The translations under genes were made by a program, and so were the position numbers. DNA of 7,991 bases from an uncultured Caulobacterales bacterium (GTDB taxonomy: Bacteria; Pseudomonadota; Alphaproteobacteria; Caulobacterales; Maricaulaceae): NCBI GenBank assembly GCA_938007945.1, contig CALLME010000073.1:1-7991 (forward strand), written 5' to 3'. Of the stretch, positions 5,050 to 7,991 are shown piece after piece. Position 1 is the stretch's first letter; each line of letters begins with the position of its first letter. The notes beneath the pieces were generated by a model, which saw nothing but the letters and a program-made list of their open reading frames with translations, had not been told where the DNA came from and made no database searches.

Positions 5050-6720
5050 ATGCCCGTCCCTATTATCGTCGTAAATTTGGGTCACAGCGTGTTAAAATCT
5101 CTGGACGATTATACCAATGCTGCGAGCGAAATTTACAGCCACTACCGCAAAGGCCAAAACGTCGTCGCCGTGATGAGTGCTCAGCGTGACGCGACAGATA
5201 GCTTGATGGCGGAAGCACGTGCAGTTGGCCCCGAAGGGACGGCCCGTAATCTCCCAGAACTCGTACACCTCGGCGAACGCCGCTCCGCCGCTTTGCTCGC
5301 GCTAGCTCTGGAACGTATCGGCGCGCCCGCTTTTGTGCGCCAAGCCCGAGACCTCGGCCTTAAGGCCAAAGGCCCCGCAACGGATGCTGAACTTGTCGGC
5401 ATGAATACAGAGCAGCTCGAACAAGACCTAAAGAACCACGACATTATCGTCATGCCCGGCTATGTCGGTATTGGCGAGAAAGACCGCCCTGTCTTACTCG
5501 GCAATGGCGGTGCGGATATGACAGCGATTTATGTCGCGCAGCAACTCGGCGTGAAAGCGCTCCTCCTCAAAGATGTCGACGGTGTCTATGAGCATGACCC
5601 GCGCGGCAGCGGGCCCGCGCCGAATCGTTTTGATACTATCAGCTGGGATGACGCGATGAAACGCGCAGGTCCGCTTGTGGCGTCAAAAGCCATGCAATAC
5701 GCCAAAGACAATGCGCTCGAATTTGATATAGGCACTATTGGCGTGCCTATTTATACAACAGTTGGTGGGACGACATCTGAGCCAAAGCACGCGCCAGTTA
5801 TCAAGCCGCTGCGTGTGGCCATGATGGGTTGCGGTGTTGTGGGCGGCGGTGTCTTACGCCGTGTCAAATCCATGCCAGAGCGCTTCACAATGGTAAAAAT
5901 CCTTGTCCGAAACGTCCAAAAGTATATCGACGAAGGTATAGACCCGAATTTGCTGACCGATGATTTCGATGACGTTCTCGCGTCTGAACCTGATATATTT
6001 ATTGACGTGTCTGGCCCGATTGAGCCAGGGCTTACATATTGCCGCAAGCTCCTCTCTCGCGGCGTGCATGTCGTGTCAGCCAATAAGCAGGCCATTGCGG
6101 CGGGCGGACAAGATCTCATCAACTTTGCGAAAGCAGAAGGCGCAGAACTTATGTTCTCATCCGCCGCAGGGGGCGGCATGCCAGTGCTTGAGATGTGCTT
6201 GCGTGAAAAGGGCCGTATCGTGCGCGTCGAAGCGCTGCTGAACGGCACAACTAACTATATGCTCGGTGAAATATCCAAAGGCGTGCCTTACGCAGAGGCG
6301 CTCAAAGCGGCCCAAGATAAGGGCTTTGCCGAAGCAGATCCATCTGGCGATGTCAACGGCTCTGACGCAGCGGCAAAAATCCGTCTTGTCGCCCTACTCG
6401 GCTTTGGGGAAACAATCGACGTTGAAGAAATTCCGCGCGAAACGATTGAAAATTTCGCGCCAACTGAGCCGAGCAAAGGCGCGTTTAAACGCGTCGCGAC
6501 CTGTTGGCGGGATAAGAACGGCTTTAGTGCAAACCTTGAGGTAAAAAACCTGTCAAAGAACAATTTCCTCGCGCAAGCGGACGGCGAAGAAGCGCACGCC
6601 GTTTTCACCTTTGATGACGGTGATGTTTATAAGATTCGCGGCAAAGGCGCGGGACGTTGGCCGACGACCGAGTCTGTTATGGCTGATCTCATGGATATTT
6701 CGAGCAAAGATATTCGCTAA
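5050..6720 (+). CDS. Homoserine dehydrogenase with N-terminal degenerate aspartokinase-like domain, no ACT domains
   Basis: Homoserine dehydrogenase reduces aspartate semialdehyde to homoserine, the branch point to methionine and threonine. Residues 1 to about 245 resemble an amino-acid-kinase domain: SAQRDATDSL (43-52), LGERRSAALL (74-83), GNGGADMTA (151-159) and KDVDGVYEHDPR (174-185). The usual KFGGTS start is replaced by NLGHS (9-13), so the catalytic lysine is missing. GRGGSD reads GNGGAD and TDVDG reads KDVDG. Residues about 254-556 are a complete dehydrogenase: Rossmann MGCGVVGGGV (259-268), SANKQ (343-347), AAGGGMP (372-378), NGTTNYML (398-405), DVNGSDAAAK with Asp439 and Lys443, and GKGAGRWPTTESV (531-543). 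The ThrA/MetL-type ACT linker is absent and so is a C-terminal ACT domain (556 residues against about 810-820), so threonine feedback through those domains looks impossible. AAGGAG lies six bases before the ATG. Whether the kinase half is active is doubtful. Confidence 0.88.
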   Translation: MPVPIIVVNLGHSVLKSLDDYTNAASEIYSHYRKGQNVVAVMSAQRDATDSLMAEARAVGPEGTARNLPELVHLGERRSAALLALALERIGAPAFVRQARDLGLKAKGPATDAELVGMNTEQLEQDLKNHDIIVMPGYVGIGEKDRPVLLGNGGADMTAIYVAQQLGVKALLLKDVDGVYEHDPRGSGPAPNRFDTISWDDAMKRAGPLVASKAMQYAKDNALEFDIGTIGVPIYTTVGGTTSEPKHAPVIKPLRVAMMGCGVVGGGVLRRVKSMPERFTMVKILVRNVQKYIDEGIDPNLLTDDFDDVLASEPDIFIDVSGPIEPGLTYCRKLLSRGVHVVSANKQAIAAGGQDLINFAKAEGAELMFSSAAGGGMPVLEMCLREKGRIVRVEALLNGTTNYMLGEISKGVPYAEALKAAQDKGFAEADPSGDVNGSDAAAKIRLVALLGFGETIDVEEIPRETIENFAPTEPSKGAFKRVATCWRDKNGFSANLEVKNLSKNNFLAQADGEEAHAVFTFDDGDVYKIRGKGAGRWPTTESVMADLMDISSKDIR

Positions 6721-6761
6721 TTTGAAACAAAGTCGGTGCGCGGTGCGTATGACTCTTTCAA

Positions 6762-6767
6762 GAGGAG
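6762..6767 (+). promoter_or_regulatory. Ribosome-binding site fixing the GTG start of the photolyase
   Basis: GAGGAG ends six bases before GTG at 6774, and no ATG lies in frame before the first conserved strand (VIVWFRRDLR). This supports GTG as the start. A short self-complementary stretch CTCTTTCAAGAG (6753-6764) overlaps it but is too tight to call a regulatory hairpin. Confidence 0.7.
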
Positions 6768-6773
6768 TGCCGC

Positions 6774-7991
6774 GTGTCTGAAAAAAAATCACCTGATAAA
6801 CCGGTCATCGTCTGGTTTCGCCGCGATTTACGGCTGCACGACAACCCAGCTCTCCACCGGGCTGTTGAGAGCGGTAAGCCCGTCATCGCGCTCTATATTA
6901 ATGAGACAGACCTAAGCCGCAAAACGGGCGGCGCAAGTGATTGGTGGCTACATCACAGCCTCACCTCCCTCAGCGCTGACCTCTCCAAAGCAGGCCTTGA
7001 TCTTCACATCCGCAGAGGTAAAGCCCACGAGGAAATCGAGACGCTATTTAACGCAAGCGGCGCAGATCACATTGTCTGGAACCGTCGCTATAAAAAAGGC
7101 GACCGCGACCGTGACGCAAAAATAAAGTCCGCTCTGCAAGATGACGGCATCACTGTCGAGACCTTCCGCGCCAACCTTCTATCTGAGCCGTGGGAAATTG
7201 AGACGAAATCTGGCGGCGAATACTATAAGGTCTTCACACCCTATTGGCGCGCGGCCCAAGCAAAAATCGACGTCGCGGAGCCCATAGCTGCGCCAACAAA
7301 AATATCCGCTTATAAAAATTTGCGAGGCGGGCTAGACATTGCCGACCTCAAACTTTTACCGACCAAGCCTGACTGGGGCAAGAAGATGACGCCCTATTGG
7401 GAACCTGGCGAAGCCGGTGCGGCAACAGCGCTAGAAGACTTCCTCGACGGACCTGTTGAGAGTTACGCGGACGAACGCAACCGCCCCGACCATGACGGGA
7501 CGAGCCGCCTCTCCCCACACCTCGCACATGGTGAGATTAGTCCGCGTCAAATTTGGGACGCGTGCAAAGACAATGATTATACATCGCGCAAATTTCTCGC
7601 AGAAATTGGCTGGCGTGAGTTTTCCTATGTTCTGTTATTTCACAATCCAAATCTCGCGAGCGAAAACTTCAAATCTGACTTCGATAGTTTCGAATGGGAG
7701 AAAAATGACGCGGCACTCACCGCGTGGCAAAAGGGACGAACGGGCTATCCTTTTGTCGATGCAGGCATGCGCCAACTTTGGCAAACAGGCTGGCAACATA
7801 ACCGTGTGCGCATGGTCACGGCGAGCTTTCTGATCAAACATTTGTTGATAGATTGGCGCGAAGGCGAAAAATGGTTTCACGACACGCTCGTCGATGCGGA
7901 CCCCGCGAGTAACGCCGCGAGTTGGCAATGGGTCGCGGGCAGTGGCGCTGATGCCTCGCCCTATTTCCGTATTTTCAATCCGTTTACACAA
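6774..7991 (+). CDS. phrB: Class I deoxyribodipyrimidine photolyase, C-terminus cut by the window edge
   Basis: This FAD enzyme uses blue light to split UV-induced cyclobutane pyrimidine dimers in DNA. I translated 406 codons by hand without interruption. Residues 11-135 form the antenna-binding Rossmann domain, opening VIVWFRRDLRLHDNPAL. The FAD/DNA domain shows TSRLSPHLAHGEISPR (243-258) and WRE (280-282). It also carries the two class I photolyase signatures, TGYPFVDAGMRQL (323-335) and the NRVRM to DWR block (343-362). DPASNAASWQWVAGSG (376-391) includes tryptophans of the electron-transfer chain. The frame runs off the end at FNPFTQ, with roughly 60-75 residues expected beyond. The start is a GTG 53 bases after the homoserine dehydrogenase stop, so co-transcription is possible but not shown. 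A cryptochrome-like role is less likely given the bacterial CPD-photolyase pattern. The antenna cofactor (folate or flavin type) cannot be told from this. Confidence 0.92.
   Translation, partial: MSEKKSPDKPVIVWFRRDLRLHDNPALHRAVESGKPVIALYINETDLSRKTGGASDWWLHHSLTSLSADLSKAGLDLHIRRGKAHEEIETLFNASGADHIVWNRRYKKGDRDRDAKIKSALQDDGITVETFRANLLSEPWEIETKSGGEYYKVFTPYWRAAQAKIDVAEPIAAPTKISAYKNLRGGLDIADLKLLPTKPDWGKKMTPYWEPGEAGAATALEDFLDGPVESYADERNRPDHDGTSRLSPHLAHGEISPRQIWDACKDNDYTSRKFLAEIGWREFSYVLLFHNPNLASENFKSDFDSFEWEKNDAALTAWQKGRTGYPFVDAGMRQLWQTGWQHNRVRMVTASFLIKHLLIDWREGEKWFHDTLVDADPASNAASWQWVAGSGADASPYFRIFNPFTQ

Noticed and set aside
5751..6248. A 165-codon minus-strand frame opposite the dehydrogenase domain
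   Set aside because: Shadow of the homoserine dehydrogenase, which has all conserved motifs in the plus frame.
7635..7991. Open frame on the minus strand at the right edge
   Set aside because: It lies wholly opposite the photolyase FAD domain, which contains both class I signatures; the antisense product has no family look.
1..7991. CRISPR array, tRNA, rRNA or insertion sequence
   Set aside because: No regularly spaced short repeats, no tRNA-like cloverleaf blocks noticed, no transposase motifs or matching terminal inverted repeats around the TA cassette.

Overview
The window looks like the chromosome of a moderate-GC alphaproteobacterium. A marine stalked or prosthecate group such as Hyphomonadaceae/Maricaulales is my best guess, from protein style, the MetX-type acyltransferase and the RTX-type secreted protein. 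This is inference from recognition of families, not a database result. Most of the window is methionine/threonine-branch amino-acid metabolism, with two accessory insertions.

Minus strand, 3' to 5' in window coordinates: metB (143-1309), a small two-helix membrane protein (1329-1595), a ParE/RelE-type toxin (1592-1867), its antitoxin (1864-2088), metX (2116-3069), a SAM-I-type riboswitch in the metX leader (about 3123-3254), and a 509-residue RTX-like repeat protein (3303-4832). Read in transcription order, one SAM-controlled leader is followed by metX, antitoxin, toxin, membrane protein and metB, with gaps of at most 27 bases and two ATGA stop/start overlaps. The toxin-antitoxin-membrane-protein cassette therefore sits inside what would otherwise be a metX-metB operon, and its distal part is visibly AT-rich.

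Plus strand: a 217-base divergent intergenic region (4833-5049), a homoserine dehydrogenase fused to a degenerate aspartokinase-like domain with no ACT regulatory domains (5050-6720), and a class I DNA photolyase that starts at a GTG (6774) and runs off the right edge.

Pathway logic: the fusion protein makes homoserine, MetX acylates its hydroxyl, and MetB swaps the acyl group for cysteine to give cystathionine. S-adenosylmethionine, the end product of the route, is sensed by the riboswitch in front of metX. The leader can be folded by hand into mutually exclusive helices that would hide the metX ribosome-binding site when SAM is bound. The most interesting items are the TA cassette inside the Met operon, the ACT-less pseudokinase-homoserine dehydrogenase fusion, the riboswitch expression platform, and the unusual ~110-residue composite repeat of the RTX protein.
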